Positions 40,147-48,722 of a stretch of 64,000 nt of DNA are shown here, piece after piece. Numbering within the stretch: position 1 is the first letter of the stretch; every line of letters starts with the position of its first letter. Source of the DNA: Streptomyces vilmorinianum (GTDB lineage: Bacteria; Actinomycetota; Actinomycetes; Streptomycetales; Streptomycetaceae); assembly GCF_005517195.1 (NCBI RefSeq), contig NZ_CP040244.1:6838001-6902000 (forward strand), in the 5' to 3' direction. The notes below the pieces were generated by a model. It searched no databases and was not told the origin of the DNA. It saw only the letters and a program-made list of their open reading frames with translations. The position numbers were made by a program, and so were the translations under genes.

Positions 40147-40176
40147 AGAGTACGTGACGCCACGGGCACGGAGCAA
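40147..40176 (-). promoter_or_regulatory. Candidate rplJL-rpoBC promoter
   Basis: On the minus strand TTGCTC (40171-40176), an 18-bp spacer and TACTCT (40147-40152) lie just upstream of the L10 leader, 45 bp past the lipoprotein gene. Confidence 0.4.
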
Positions 40177-40191
40177 ATCCGCCCGTACGGC

Positions 40192-41121
40192 TCAGCTCTC
40201 GCCGAGGCCCTTCAGCATCTCGATCAGGTCCACGGTGTCCTTGGCGGGCGGGGCCTGGACGGTGGCCTGGGTGCCGTAGTCGGAGTAGTGCGCGGTCATG
40301 TTCATCGCGCCCTGGGGCATCTTCATCCCCACGACCATCTTCGCCGGGTAGCCGTCCTCGTTGACCCAGAGTTCGGTGTCGTACCCCGTGATGCCCGCCT
40401 TCTCGATGTTGGCGAGGAGGGTCTTGCGGTCCTTCTCCGGGATGAGCTCGTCATAGGCCTTGTTGGCGTTCAGCATGTCCTCGACGCTCAGCGTGCCCTT
40501 GTAGTGCTGGGTCGGGACGCCCTCGACCTTGGCCGGGCCGACGTGCTTGAGGTTCGGGGACTCCAGGAGCAGGGCGAGCTGCTGCGCGGGGTCCTGGTTA
40601 ATGCCGTCCAGGCCCTGGGTCATCTGCTTCTGGAGGCTCTTGTCGCCGGCCTGCTCCGCGAGCGCGGCGAAGTCCATCTTCATCCAGCGCCTGCCGTCCA
40701 GCTGGGCGCCGTACTCGGTGCCCATGTCCATGTACATGACGTTGTCACGCATGATCACGCGGATCTTGTCGGGCATACCGGACTCGCCGGCCGAGCCGAG
40801 CATCGAGCCGTTCATCGTGACGTCCATGACAGCCGGGTCCCAGCCCTGCACACCGCTCATCTCGGTGGTGCCGGAGTCCGCCCCGGCGCCCGTCACGGAG
40901 ACCGTCATCCGCACCTTCGCGGACTTGGCCTCGGCCGTCTTCGTGTACGCGGCCTGGATGACCTTCGTGACGGCCTCCTGGCTCTGCGCCTGCGGCTTCG
41001 GCTTCACAGGCGCCTCAGCGGCCTTCCCGCCCCCGTCGCCGTCCTGACAGCCCGCGACACCGGCCACCACGGCCACGGCCGCCAGCGAGACGCCCGCGCG
41101 CTTCCATGCGGACATACTCAT
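40192..41121 (-). CDS. LppX/LprG-like lipoprotein
   Basis: A 309-residue lipoprotein. The signal peptide is AGVSLAAVAVVAGVAGC, with lipobox VAGC and Cys near residue 25, followed by a charged Lys/Ala/Pro linker. The mature part is a beta-rich domain with repeated VRMTVSVTG, VEGVPTQHYKGTLSV and TELWVNEDGYPAKMVVGM segments, as in the LolA/LppX-like DUF1396 family of lipid- or glycolipid-binding proteins. Start ATG 41121 behind AAGGGGTGGGG. Its position between rplA and rplJ is conserved in Streptomyces. Ligand unknown. Confidence 0.75.
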   Translation of the reverse strand: MSMSAWKRAGVSLAAVAVVAGVAGCQDGDGGGKAAEAPVKPKPQAQSQEAVTKVIQAAYTKTAEAKSAKVRMTVSVTGAGADSGTTEMSGVQGWDPAVMDVTMNGSMLGSAGESGMPDKIRVIMRDNVMYMDMGTEYGAQLDGRRWMKMDFAALAEQAGDKSLQKQMTQGLDGINQDPAQQLALLLESPNLKHVGPAKVEGVPTQHYKGTLSVEDMLNANKAYDELIPEKDRKTLLANIEKAGITGYDTELWVNEDGYPAKMVVGMKMPQGAMNMTAHYSDYGTQATVQAPPAKDTVDLIEMLKGLGES

Positions 41122-41181
41122 GAGTCCCCACCCCTTGGTCATCTGTTCGTCGTTCCACCGAACGGTATCCCCCAGACAGAA

Positions 41182-41221
41182 ACCGGCCCCCCGCGCCTCC
41201 GAAGAGGTGCGGGGGGCCGGT
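41182..41221 (-). terminator. Terminator after rplA
   Basis: A 13-bp perfect stem (ACCGGCCCCCCGC and complement) with a 14-base loop lies 25 bp beyond the rplA stop and before the lipoprotein gene. Confidence 0.75.
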
Positions 41222-41245
41222 GACCACTCAGTGAGCCGGAAGGGC

Positions 41246-41974
41246 TCAGACCGCGGCCGGGTCCTCCTCGACGAGGAGGTTGCGGGTGCGGTTGGAGTCC
41301 AGCGGGATGCCGGGGCCCATCGTCGTCGTCAGGGTCGCCTTCTTGATGTAGCGGCCCTTGGCGGCGGACGGCTTCAGACGGAGGATCTCCTCCAGAGCCG
41401 CGGCGTAGTTCTCGACCAGCTTCGTCTCGTCGAAGGAGACCTTGCCGATGATGAAGTGCAGGTTCGAGTGCTTGTCGACGCGGAACTCGATCTTGCCGCC
41501 CTTGATGTCGTTGACAGCCTTGGCGACATCGGGGGTGACGGTGCCGGTCTTCGGGTTCGGCATGAGACCACGCGGGCCGAGGACGCGGCCGAGGCGGCCG
41601 ACCTTGCCCATGAGGTCCGGGGTGGCCACCACGGCGTCGAACTCGTTCAGGCGCTGGCCCTTGGAGATCTCGTCGATGAGCTCGTCGGAGCCGACGATGT
41701 CGGCGCCCGCGGCGATCGCGGCCTCGGCACGGTCACCGGTCGCGAAGACCAGGACCCGGGCGGTCTTACCGGTGCCGTGCGGAAGGTTCACGGTGCCACG
41801 GACCATCTGGTCGGCCTTGCGCGGGTCGACACCCAGGCGGAAGGCGACCTCGACGGTGCCGTCGAACTTGGTGGTGGCGGTGTCCTTGGCGAGACGGACG
41901 GCCTCGAGGGGGGCGTAGTTCCGCTCCCGGTCGATCTTGGCGTCCGCGCCGCGGAGAGCCTTGCTGCGCTTCAC
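41246..41974 (-). CDS. rplA: 50S ribosomal protein L1
   Basis: The 242-residue L1 protein of the ribosomal L1 stalk. It begins KRSKALRGADAKIDRERNY and contains LGPRGLMPNPKTGTVTPDV. GTG start behind AGGAGAAGAA. It follows rplK by 81 bp. Confidence 0.97.
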   Translation of the reverse strand: MKRSKALRGADAKIDRERNYAPLEAVRLAKDTATTKFDGTVEVAFRLGVDPRKADQMVRGTVNLPHGTGKTARVLVFATGDRAEAAIAAGADIVGSDELIDEISKGQRLNEFDAVVATPDLMGKVGRLGRVLGPRGLMPNPKTGTVTPDVAKAVNDIKGGKIEFRVDKHSNLHFIIGKVSFDETKLVENYAAALEEILRLKPSAAKGRYIKKATLTTTMGPGIPLDSNRTRNLLVEEDPAAV

Positions 41975-42055
41975 TTCTTCTCCTGTTGGTTCAGGTATGG
42001 AGTCGTGGTCCGGGCCGGCGCTGGCCCTACCACTGAAAGGTCAGACGGGGGGTGA

Positions 42056-42490
42056 TCAGCCCTCGACCGTGATGCCCATGGAACGGGCGGTGCCAGCGAT
42101 GATCTTGGACGCGGCGTCCAGGTCGTTGGCGTTCAGGTCGGGGAGCTTGACCGTGGCGATCTCGCGGACCTGGGCGGCCGTCAGCTTGGCGACCTTGGTC
42201 TTGTGCGGCTCGCCGGAGCCCTTCTCCACACCCGCGGCCTTGAGGATCAGCTTGGCGGCCGGCGGAGTCTTGGTGATGAAGGTGAAGGAGCGGTCCTCGT
42301 AGACCGTGATCTCCACCGGCACGACCATGCCACGCTGCGACTCGGTCGCGGCGTTGTAGGCCTTGCAGAACTCCATGATGTTGACGCCGTGCTGACCGAG
42401 CGCGGGGCCGACCGGCGGGGCCGGGTTGGCCGCACCGGCGTTGATCTGGAGCTTGATAAGCCCCGTGACCTTCTTCTTCTTGGGAGGCAT
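42056..42490 (-). CDS. rplK: 50S ribosomal protein L11
   Basis: The 144-residue L11 protein of the GTPase-associated centre, also needed for RelA-dependent ppGpp synthesis. It starts [20 protein letters not shown] and contains [22 protein letters not shown] at 42490. It follows nusG after a 158-bp gap with a hairpin. Confidence 0.97.
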
Positions 42491-42597
42491 TGCTCTCTCC
42501 GGGTCCTAGTGAGAGTGTTCAGCCCGCCATCCGGTCATCCGGATGGAGGCATACCGCACAACGATAACGGGTATACACGCGCGGCTAAAAACCGAGC

Positions 42598-42630
42598 AGG
42601 TCAGAACGGCTGCGAGAGCCACTCTGACCT
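42598..42630 (-). terminator. Hairpin between nusG and rplK
   Basis: An 8-bp stem AGGTCAGA/TCTGACCT encloses a second small stem (GGCT/AGCC). It lies 19 bp past the nusG stop and could be a partial terminator. Confidence 0.55.
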
Positions 42631-42648
42631 GGTCGGAAACCTGTGAGG

Positions 42649-43518
42649 TTAGTTCTTCTGGATCTGGTCGAAGCTGAGCTCGACCGGGGTCTCGCGACCG
42701 AAGATCTCGACGAGGCCCTTGACCTTCTTCGAGTCGGCGTTGATCTCGTTGATCGTGGCCTGGAGGGTGGCGAAGGGGCCGTCGGTGACGGTGACCGAGT
42801 CGCCGACCTCGAAGTCCAGGACCTGGACCTCGACCTTGCGGGCCGGAGCCGGCTTGCCCTCGGCCTCGGCGGCCTCGCGAGCGGCCTTCTCCTCGGCCTC
42901 GGGGGCGAGCATCTTGACGATCTCGTCGAGGGTCAGCGGGTACGGGTCGTAGGCGTTGCCCACGAAGCCGGTGACGCCGGGGGTGTTCCGGACGACGCCC
43001 CAGGACTCGTTCGTCAGATCCATGCGGACGAGAACGTAACCGGGCAGCTTGTTCTGCCGGACGTTCTTGCGCTCGCCGTTCTTGATCTGGACGATCTCTT
43101 CCTCGGGCACCTCGGCCTGGTAGATGAACTCCTCGACGTTCAGCGAGACGGCACGCTGCTCGAGGTTGGCCTTCACGCGCTTCTCGTAGCCCGCGTAGGT
43201 GTGGATCACGTACCACTCGCCGGGCAGGCCGCGCAGCTCGTCGCGGAGGGCCTGGATCGGGTCGACCGGAGCGGCGGGCTCCTCGTCGGCCTCCTCGGCC
43301 TCGTCAGCCTCAGCCTCGTCGGCCTCGGCCTCGACGTCGGTGTCCTCGTCCTCGGAGTCCTCGTCGGTCTCCACGGAGTCGTCCTCGACGTGCAGGGCGG
43401 CCTCTTCGGCCGCCTCGCCCGCACCGGCGTCAGCAGCCTCAGCCTGGTCCTCGTCGGCCGCCTCGAGGATGTCGAGCTCGTCCTCAGAAACGGACTCGTT
43501 CAGGTTCGGGTCAGACAC
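42649..43518 (-). CDS. nusG: Transcription termination/antitermination factor NusG
   Basis: A 289-residue NusG. The first about 90 residues are a long acidic, low-complexity extension (EDSEDEDTDVEAEADEAEAD) typical of Streptomyces. It is followed by the NGN domain (EWYVIHTYAGYEKRVKANLE, LPGYVLVRMDLTNESW) and a KOW domain (FEVGDSVTVTDGPFATLQAT). GTG start at 43518. It follows secE by 44 bp. Confidence 0.97.
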   Translation of the reverse strand: MSDPNLNESVSEDELDILEAADEDQAEAADAGAGEAAEEAALHVEDDSVETDEDSEDEDTDVEAEADEAEADEAEEADEEPAAPVDPIQALRDELRGLPGEWYVIHTYAGYEKRVKANLEQRAVSLNVEEFIYQAEVPEEEIVQIKNGERKNVRQNKLPGYVLVRMDLTNESWGVVRNTPGVTGFVGNAYDPYPLTLDEIVKMLAPEAEEKAAREAAEAEGKPAPARKVEVQVLDFEVGDSVTVTDGPFATLQATINEINADSKKVKGLVEIFGRETPVELSFDQIQKN

Positions 43519-43562
43519 GGTGGCTGCTTCTTCCTGGATACAGATTGTGGTGGAACAAGAAA

Positions 43563-43850
43563 TCAGCCGAAGACGTACTTGACTGCTTCCTGGAAGCCAT
43601 AGTCAATCACGGTCACAAGGCCGATCATGATGACGACGAAGACAATCACTACCGTGGTGTACGTCGTCAGCTGGCTGCGAGTGGGCCAGACGACCTTGCG
43701 AAGCTCCGCGACGATCTGTCGGTAGAAGAGCGCGAGACGGCCCAGAGGGCCCTTCTTGCCGCGCTTGCCGCCCTTACGGGCCTTCTTCTTCGAGTCCGGA
43801 GCCTCGTCCTCGGCATCAGGCATGTCGATGGAGCCCACGGCGTCCGTCAC
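43563..43850 (-). CDS. secE: Preprotein translocase subunit SecE
   Basis: A 95-residue SecE. A charged, Lys-rich N-terminus is followed by the conserved amphipathic segment (ALFYRQIVAELRKVVWPTRS) and one membrane helix (TTVVIVFVVIMIGLVTVIDYG). GTG 43850 (TDAVGSIDMPDAEDE) is preferred to an ATG at 43874, given AGGTGAG upstream and the usual length. It lies just downstream of tRNA-Trp. Confidence 0.93.
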   Translation of the reverse strand: MTDAVGSIDMPDAEDEAPDSKKKARKGGKRGKKGPLGRLALFYRQIVAELRKVVWPTRSQLTTYTTVVIVFVVIMIGLVTVIDYGFQEAVKYVFG

Positions 43851-43953
43851 GCTTCTCACCTGATCCCGGGTCATGGCAGTGCCGTGCCGGGTGGATCCGC
43901 ACGGCGGTGCATCGAAGTACGTACATGCGCACACATCCTGGCGGTGTGTGTAG

Positions 43954-44026
43954 CAGGGCCGGAGGGACTTGAACCCCCAACCGCTGGTTTTGGAGACCAG
44001 TGCTCTACCAATTGAGCTACGACCCT
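43954..44026 (-). tRNA. tRNA-Trp (CCA)
   Basis: A cloverleaf of 73 nt: 7-bp acceptor AGGGTCG/CGGCCCT, T-loop GGTTCAAGTCC and anticodon loop CTCCAAA with anticodon CCA. Position before secE is the conserved bacterial arrangement. No CCA is encoded. Confidence 0.95.
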
Positions 44027-44240
44027 TTGTGGCTCCCCCAACCTACCGCATCGTGAGATGTGGTCGGTGAGGGCCAACGAGCAGTGAGTGTACGTGTTCA
44101 TGAGCGCTGCGTCGAACAGAAAGCGCGCCAGACCTCTCGCGGACCCTCCGCAGGCCCTCGTACGACCGGGAATGATCGTTCCTGTCCGCTCCCTGAAACC
44201 TGTGTGCCGGGCGGGAAGCGGGTCTGGGACGATGGGCCGC

Positions 44241-45467
44241 ATGAGCGCTGCTACTCCTCCGACCGAGCGCCGGGTCTCCGCCCGCATCGGTGCGATCTCC
44301 GAGTCCGCGACCCTCGCCGTCGACGCCAAGGCCAAGGCCCTCAAGGCCGCCGGGCGCCCGGTGATCGGCTTCGGCGCGGGTGAGCCCGACTTCCCCACGC
44401 CGGACTACATCGTCGAAGCCGCCGTCGAGGCGTGCAAGAACCCGAAGTACCACCGCTACACGCCGGCCGGCGGCCTGCCCGAGCTGAAGGCCGCGATCGC
44501 CGCCAAGACGCTGCGGGACTCCGGTTACGAGGTCGACCCGTCCCAGATCCTGGTGACCAACGGCGGCAAGCAGGCGATCTACGAGGCGTTCGCCGCGATC
44601 CTCGACCCGGGCGACGAGGTCATCGTCCCGGCGCCGTACTGGACGACGTACCCCGAGTCGATCCGCCTCGCGGGCGGTGTCCCGGTCGAGGTCGTCGCCG
44701 ACGAGACCAGCGGCTACCGCGTCTCGGTGGAGCAGCTGGAGGCGGCGCGCACGGAGAAGACCAAGCTCGTCCTCTTCGTCTCCCCGTCCAACCCGACCGG
44801 CGCGGTGTACAGCGAGGCCGAGACCGAGGAGATCGGCCGCTGGGCCGTCGAGCACGGCCTGTGGGTGCTGACGGACGAGATCTACGAGCACCTGGTCTAC
44901 GGGGACGCGTCCGCCGTCTCCCTGCCGGCGGTCCTGCCGGAGCTGCGCGACAAGTGCATCGTGGTCAACGGCGTCGCCAAGACGTACGCGATGACGGGCT
45001 GGCGCGTGGGGTGGATCATCGGCCCGAAGGACGTGGTGAAGGCCGCGACCAACCTGCAGTCGCACGCCACGTCGAACGTGAGCAACGTGGCGCAGGCGGC
45101 CGCGATCGCCGCCGTCTCCGGCGACCTGGACGCGGTCGCCACGATGCGCGAGGCCTTCGACCGGCGTCGCAAGACCATCGTGCGGATGCTCAACGAGATC
45201 GAGGGCGTCCTCTGCCCGACCCCGGAGGGCGCGTTCTACGCGTACCCGTCCGTGAAGGCCCTGCTCGGCAAGGAGATCCGCGGCAAGCGCCCGCAGAGCT
45301 CGGTCGAGCTGGCCGCCCTGATCCTGGACGAGGCCGAGGTCGCGGTCGTCCCGGGCGAGGCCTTCGGCACCCCGGGCTACCTGCGCCTTTCGTACGCGCT
45401 GGGTGACGAGGACCTGGTGGAGGGCGTGTCCCGGATCCAGAAGCTGCTCGCGGAGGCCCGCGACTAG
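44241..45467 (+). CDS. aspC: Aspartate (aromatic-type class I) aminotransferase
   Basis: A 408-residue PLP-dependent class I aminotransferase interconverting aspartate and oxaloacetate. It has GEPDFPTPDYI, substrate-site SPSNPTGAVY, DEIYEHLVYG and the PLP-lysine motif NGVAKTYAMTGWRVGW. The ATG at 44241 lies after several alternatives; the protein core begins right after it. Divergent from tRNA-Trp/secE, a conserved neighbour in Streptomyces. A strong terminator follows. Confidence 0.9.
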   Translation: MSAATPPTERRVSARIGAISESATLAVDAKAKALKAAGRPVIGFGAGEPDFPTPDYIVEAAVEACKNPKYHRYTPAGGLPELKAAIAAKTLRDSGYEVDPSQILVTNGGKQAIYEAFAAILDPGDEVIVPAPYWTTYPESIRLAGGVPVEVVADETSGYRVSVEQLEAARTEKTKLVLFVSPSNPTGAVYSEAETEEIGRWAVEHGLWVLTDEIYEHLVYGDASAVSLPAVLPELRDKCIVVNGVAKTYAMTGWRVGWIIGPKDVVKAATNLQSHATSNVSNVAQAAAIAAVSGDLDAVATMREAFDRRRKTIVRMLNEIEGVLCPTPEGAFYAYPSVKALLGKEIRGKRPQSSVELAALILDEAEVAVVPGEAFGTPGYLRLSYALGDEDLVEGVSRIQKLLAEARD

Positions 45468-45483
45468 TCTCGCCGGTCCCGCA

Positions 45484-45515
45484 CGGGCCCCTGGTTCTCC
45501 GGAACCAGGGGCCCG
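45484..45515 (+). terminator. Terminator after aspC
   Basis: A 14-bp perfect stem (CGGGCCCCTGGTTC and complement) with a TCCG loop, followed by CTTTTA. Confidence 0.9.
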
Positions 45516-45589
45516 CTTTTACGTTCTAGCAAGGTCCCGATCGGGGAAAGGGGCTGTCCTCGTCCATTCGGGTGCGGCAAGATCCCCCA

Positions 45590-46621
45590 ATGGAGCACGT
45601 TTCACGCGACATCAGCCTGCTGCCCAAGGCCCACCTGCACCTGCACTTCACCGGTTCGATGCGGCCCACGACGCTCATCGAGCTGGCCGACAAGTACGGC
45701 GTCCACCTCCCCGAGGCGCTGAGCAGCGGCACACCGCCCAAGCTGCGGGCGACCGACGAGCGCGGCTGGTTCCGCTTCCAGCGCCTGTACGACATCGCCC
45801 GGTCCTGCCTGCGGGAGCCGGAGGACATCCGGCGTCTCGTCCGCGAGGCGGCCCAGGAGGACGTGCGCGACGGCTCGGGGTGGCTGGAGATCCAGGTCGA
45901 CCCGACCTCGTACGCCCCTCTGCTGGGCGGCCTGATCCCGGCGCTGGAGATCATCCTGGACGCGGTCGACGCGGCCTCGCGGGAGACCGGGCTCGGGATG
46001 CGGGTCCTGGTGGCCGCGAACCGTATGAAGCACCCGCTGGAGGCCCGCACGCTGGCGCGGCTCGCGGTGCGGTACGCGGACCGGGGCGTGGTCGGGTTCG
46101 GGCTCTCCAACGACGAGCGCCGGGGCATGGCCCGCGACTTCGACCGCGCCTTCGCCATCGCCCGCGAGGGCGGCCTGCTGGCGGCGCCGCACGGCGGGGA
46201 GCTGACGGGTCCGTCGTCCGTACGGGACTGCCTGGACGACCTCCGGGCGGCCCGGGTGGGCCACGGGGTGCGGGCGGCGGAGGACCCCCGGGTGCTGCGC
46301 AAGCTCGCCGAGAAGGGCGTGACCTGCGAGGTCTGCCCGGCCTCGAACGTGGCGCTCGGGGTCTACGAGAAGCACGAGGACGTTCCGCTGCGGACGCTCT
46401 TCGAGGCGGGCGTCCCGATGGCCCTGGGCGCCGACGACCCGCTGCTCTTCGGTTCACGCCTGGCCGCCCAGTACGAGATCGCCCGCCGGCACCACGCCTT
46501 CACGGACGCGGAACTGGCCGAGCTGGCCCGCCAGTCGATCCGCGCCTCGGCGGCACCGGAGGACATCAGACAGAAGCTCCTCTCGGGCATCGACGACTGG
46601 CTCTCGACCCCGACCACGTAG
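45590..46621 (+). CDS. add: Adenosine deaminase family protein
   Basis: A 343-residue metal-dependent deaminase of the adenosine/AMP deaminase family. The ligand set is complete: HLHLHFTGS (H-x-H), APHGGE (His and catalytic Glu), VGHGV (His) and LGADDPLLFG (Asp-Asp). It converts adenosine to inosine, or acts on a related purine. The ATG at 45590 has a weak ribosome-binding sequence. Its 3' end runs into the 50-bp repeat array. Confidence 0.88.
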   Translation: MEHVSRDISLLPKAHLHLHFTGSMRPTTLIELADKYGVHLPEALSSGTPPKLRATDERGWFRFQRLYDIARSCLREPEDIRRLVREAAQEDVRDGSGWLEIQVDPTSYAPLLGGLIPALEIILDAVDAASRETGLGMRVLVAANRMKHPLEARTLARLAVRYADRGVVGFGLSNDERRGMARDFDRAFAIAREGGLLAAPHGGELTGPSSVRDCLDDLRAARVGHGVRAAEDPRVLRKLAEKGVTCEVCPASNVALGVYEKHEDVPLRTLFEAGVPMALGADDPLLFGSRLAAQYEIARRHHAFTDAELAELARQSIRASAAPEDIRQKLLSGIDDWLSTPTT

Positions 46622-46702
46622 GGGTGCCGCCGCCCCGTTGTGAGCCTCCGCCCCACTGGGCGGTGCCCGCCACCCCTGTCGTGGGCCTCCACCCCGCTGG
46701 GG

Positions 46703-46902
46703 CGGTGCCCACCCTCACCCCTCCCGGGGTTGTGGGCAGACGTCCCACAGGACGGTGCCCACCCTCACCCCTCCCCGGGTCGTGGGCAGACGTCCCACAG
46801 GGCAGTGCCCACCCTCACCCCTCCCCGGGTCGTGGGCAGGCGTCCCGCAGGGCAGTGCCCACCCTCACCCCTCCCCGGGTTGTGGGCAGGCGTTCCGCAG
46901 GG
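46703..46902. repeat. 50-bp tandem repeats (four copies) at a convergent gene junction
   Basis: Units start at 46703, 46753, 46803 and 46853, each beginning CGGTGCCCACCCTCACCCCT or a close variant (CAGTGCCC). More diverged copies precede it from about 46630. Adjacent units can form hairpins with GTGGGCA/TGCCCAC arms 17 bases apart (for example 46782-46812). Open frames run through it only because 50 is not a multiple of three and the sequence is GC-rich; no coding is inferred. Confidence 0.8.
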
Positions 46903-47204
46903 CGGAACGGGTGGGCACAACCCGACAACGGCGCCGCACCCGTGGGCACCGCAGGCACGGGGAGCCTGGGCCCGGCAAGGGCGCCGTCCCGTGTGCCCAC
47001 CCGTCCCGCCCCAGCGGGACGAATGCCCACAACGGGGGTGGCGGAGGTAGGGGCGGGCACCGCCACAGCGGAACCAAGGCCCACGACGGAGGCGGGTGGC
47101 CGGGTACGGGCGGGCACCGCACCGGCGGGGGTGGCGCGGTTCGCCGTCGCGGGTGAGCGCCTGGAGGTCTACCGCGCGGACCTCACGGACCCCGACGCCG
47201 ACGG
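46903..47204. other. Diverged, partly inverted continuation of the repeat array
   Basis: Non-coding stretch containing further GTGGGCAC and GTGCCCAC words, now often in inverted orientation (for example near 46911, 46943, 46990 and 47025), with variable spacing. It ends at the stop of the membrane protein gene at 47205. I see no gene or promoter. Confidence 0.45.
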
Positions 47205-48119
47205 CTACGCGCAGTCGTCGCCCTTCCCCGCCACCGGGCGGTACGTGCTCGTGCGCGGGCTCTCGCCGGGCAGGCTCGGCCACTCCAGGACCGCCGTCCC
47301 GGGCGAGGTCAGGGTCATGAACGCGGCCAGCGGCAGGTCGTTCACCCAGTCGATCGCCTCGGTCGTCCCGTCCCGCCCGGCCTCGGCCCGCCACAGCCGC
47401 CCCCCGAAGACCGCGTAGCGCATCCCGCACTCCTTGGTCATGTCGTACGGGTACCGGACACCCAGGACCGGCCGGTCCGGGCCGAGCGTGGCGGCCGGCG
47501 CGTCCCCGTACCGCCGCTCGGGCTCCTGCGCGAGGCACTCCGGCGCGGGCCCCGCCAGCGGGCGGAAGACGATCGCGGGCATGGCCGGCGTGTCCGTCTC
47601 GAAGACGGCCGAGTCCGGCTCGGAGCGGGCGCGCCGGCCGTCCGTCCAGCTCATGTAGCCCCGCATACGGTCCGCCGCCCACCTCACCGTGGCCGAGGAT
47701 CCGCCGTCGGCCCGCTCCCAGACCCGCCCGCCGAAGGCGGCGTACCGCAGGTCGCAGACGGCCGACAGGTCGTAGCGGTAGCGCACGTTCTCCACGGGCG
47801 CGTGGGGCCCGGTGTCGAGTGGGTCGTGGGGTCCGGAAGGGGGCTGGGGCCGGTACTTCCCCTCGTACGGATACGAGGGGGTGGCCGGCCCGGCGGTCGG
47901 GCCCGAAGGCAGGGCGGGCGGCGCCTGCTCCGACCAGCGGACGCCGAGGATCGAGCCGCCCGCGACCACGAGCGTCGCCGCTCCCGCCACGAGCGAGCGC
48001 CGTACGTGCCGGATCCGCCGCCCGCGCCCCACGACCTCGCCGACGGGTGCCGGTCCCGCGTCCCCGTCGGCCAGCGCGCGCAGTCCGCGCCGCAGAGCGT
48101 CCTCGGAGTGCTCGTCCAT
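47205..48119 (-). CDS. Membrane protein paired with SigE-family sigma factor (anti-sigma-like)
   Basis: A 304-residue protein. The N-terminal cytoplasmic part (about 1-40, DALRRGLRALADGDAG) is followed by one membrane helix (SLVAGAATLVVAGGSILGV) and a Pro-rich linker. Two repeated outer modules follow, each with YRYDLSAVCDLRYAAFGGRV or YPYDMTKECGMRYAVFGGRL. The ATG overlaps the sigma gene's stop (ATGA), so the two are coupled. Such partners of SigE-family factors are assumed to hold the sigma factor at the membrane, but no zinc anti-sigma motif is visible. Confidence 0.65.
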   Translation of the reverse strand: MDEHSEDALRRGLRALADGDAGPAPVGEVVGRGRRIRHVRRSLVAGAATLVVAGGSILGVRWSEQAPPALPSGPTAGPATPSYPYEGKYRPQPPSGPHDPLDTGPHAPVENVRYRYDLSAVCDLRYAAFGGRVWERADGGSSATVRWAADRMRGYMSWTDGRRARSEPDSAVFETDTPAMPAIVFRPLAGPAPECLAQEPERRYGDAPAATLGPDRPVLGVRYPYDMTKECGMRYAVFGGRLWRAEAGRDGTTEAIDWVNDLPLAAFMTLTSPGTAVLEWPSLPGESPRTSTYRPVAGKGDDCA

Positions 48120-48631
48120 CACGCGCCCCTTCCCGCGTATCCGGCGAGCGCGCCCCCGGCGCGCAGCCGTTCCAAGGCCCTGTTGGTACGGCTCTTGACC
48201 GTCCCGGGCGAGCAGCCGAGCAGCTCGGCCGTCTGTTCCACGGACAGGTCCTCGTAGAAGCGGAGCACCACCACCGCGCGCTGGGCGCGGGGCAGGGAGG
48301 CGAGCGCGCGGGCCAGTTCGAGGCGAGCGTCCGCGCCTGCGGCCATGTCGTGTGCGTCGGGTGCGCTGTCGTTCTCGGGGCGCACGACCTCGGTGTGCCA
48401 GCGGCGGCGGCGCCAGGTCGCGTAGAGGTTCACGACGACCTTGCGGGCGTACGCCTGGGGCGAGTCCCAGCGCGCCGAGCCGCCCCAGCGCAGATAGACC
48501 TTGACCAGCGCTGCCTGGACGAGGTCCTCGGCGGCGTGCGGGTCGCCGGTCAGCAGCCGGGCCGTGCGGAGCAGCGAGGCGTACGCCGACTCCGCGAAAG
48601 CGGCGAAATCCGGTGGGCCCGTCCCCTCCAC
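48119..48631 (-). CDS. SigE-family ECF RNA polymerase sigma factor
   Basis: A 170-residue ECF sigma factor. Region 2 is at about 10-75 (YASLLRTARLLTGDPHAAED, LVQAALVKVYLRW) and region 4 at about 105-160 (RALASLPRAQRAVVVLRFYE, DLSVEQTAELLGCSPGTVKS). It belongs to the actinobacterial SigE-family with a W/R-rich linker (ATWRRRRWHTEVV). Translation is coupled to the membrane protein downstream. Regulon unknown. Confidence 0.88.
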   Translation of the reverse strand: MEGTGPPDFAAFAESAYASLLRTARLLTGDPHAAEDLVQAALVKVYLRWGGSARWDSPQAYARKVVVNLYATWRRRRWHTEVVRPENDSAPDAHDMAAGADARLELARALASLPRAQRAVVVLRFYEDLSVEQTAELLGCSPGTVKSRTNRALERLRAGGALAGYAGRGA

Positions 48632-48722
48632 CGTTCCCCCTCGACGAGCGTGCGGCCCCCGCTTCCCGGGAGCCTGTCACCCACTCGACAACCTGGGGAA
48701 CCCGAAGGGTTCCACGGAATGC

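Noticed and set aside
46640..47156. Several overlapping open frames rich in HPHPSPGRGQ-type repeats
   Set aside because: They are read through the 50-bp repeat array in every frame; repetition without frame preservation shows non-coding DNA.
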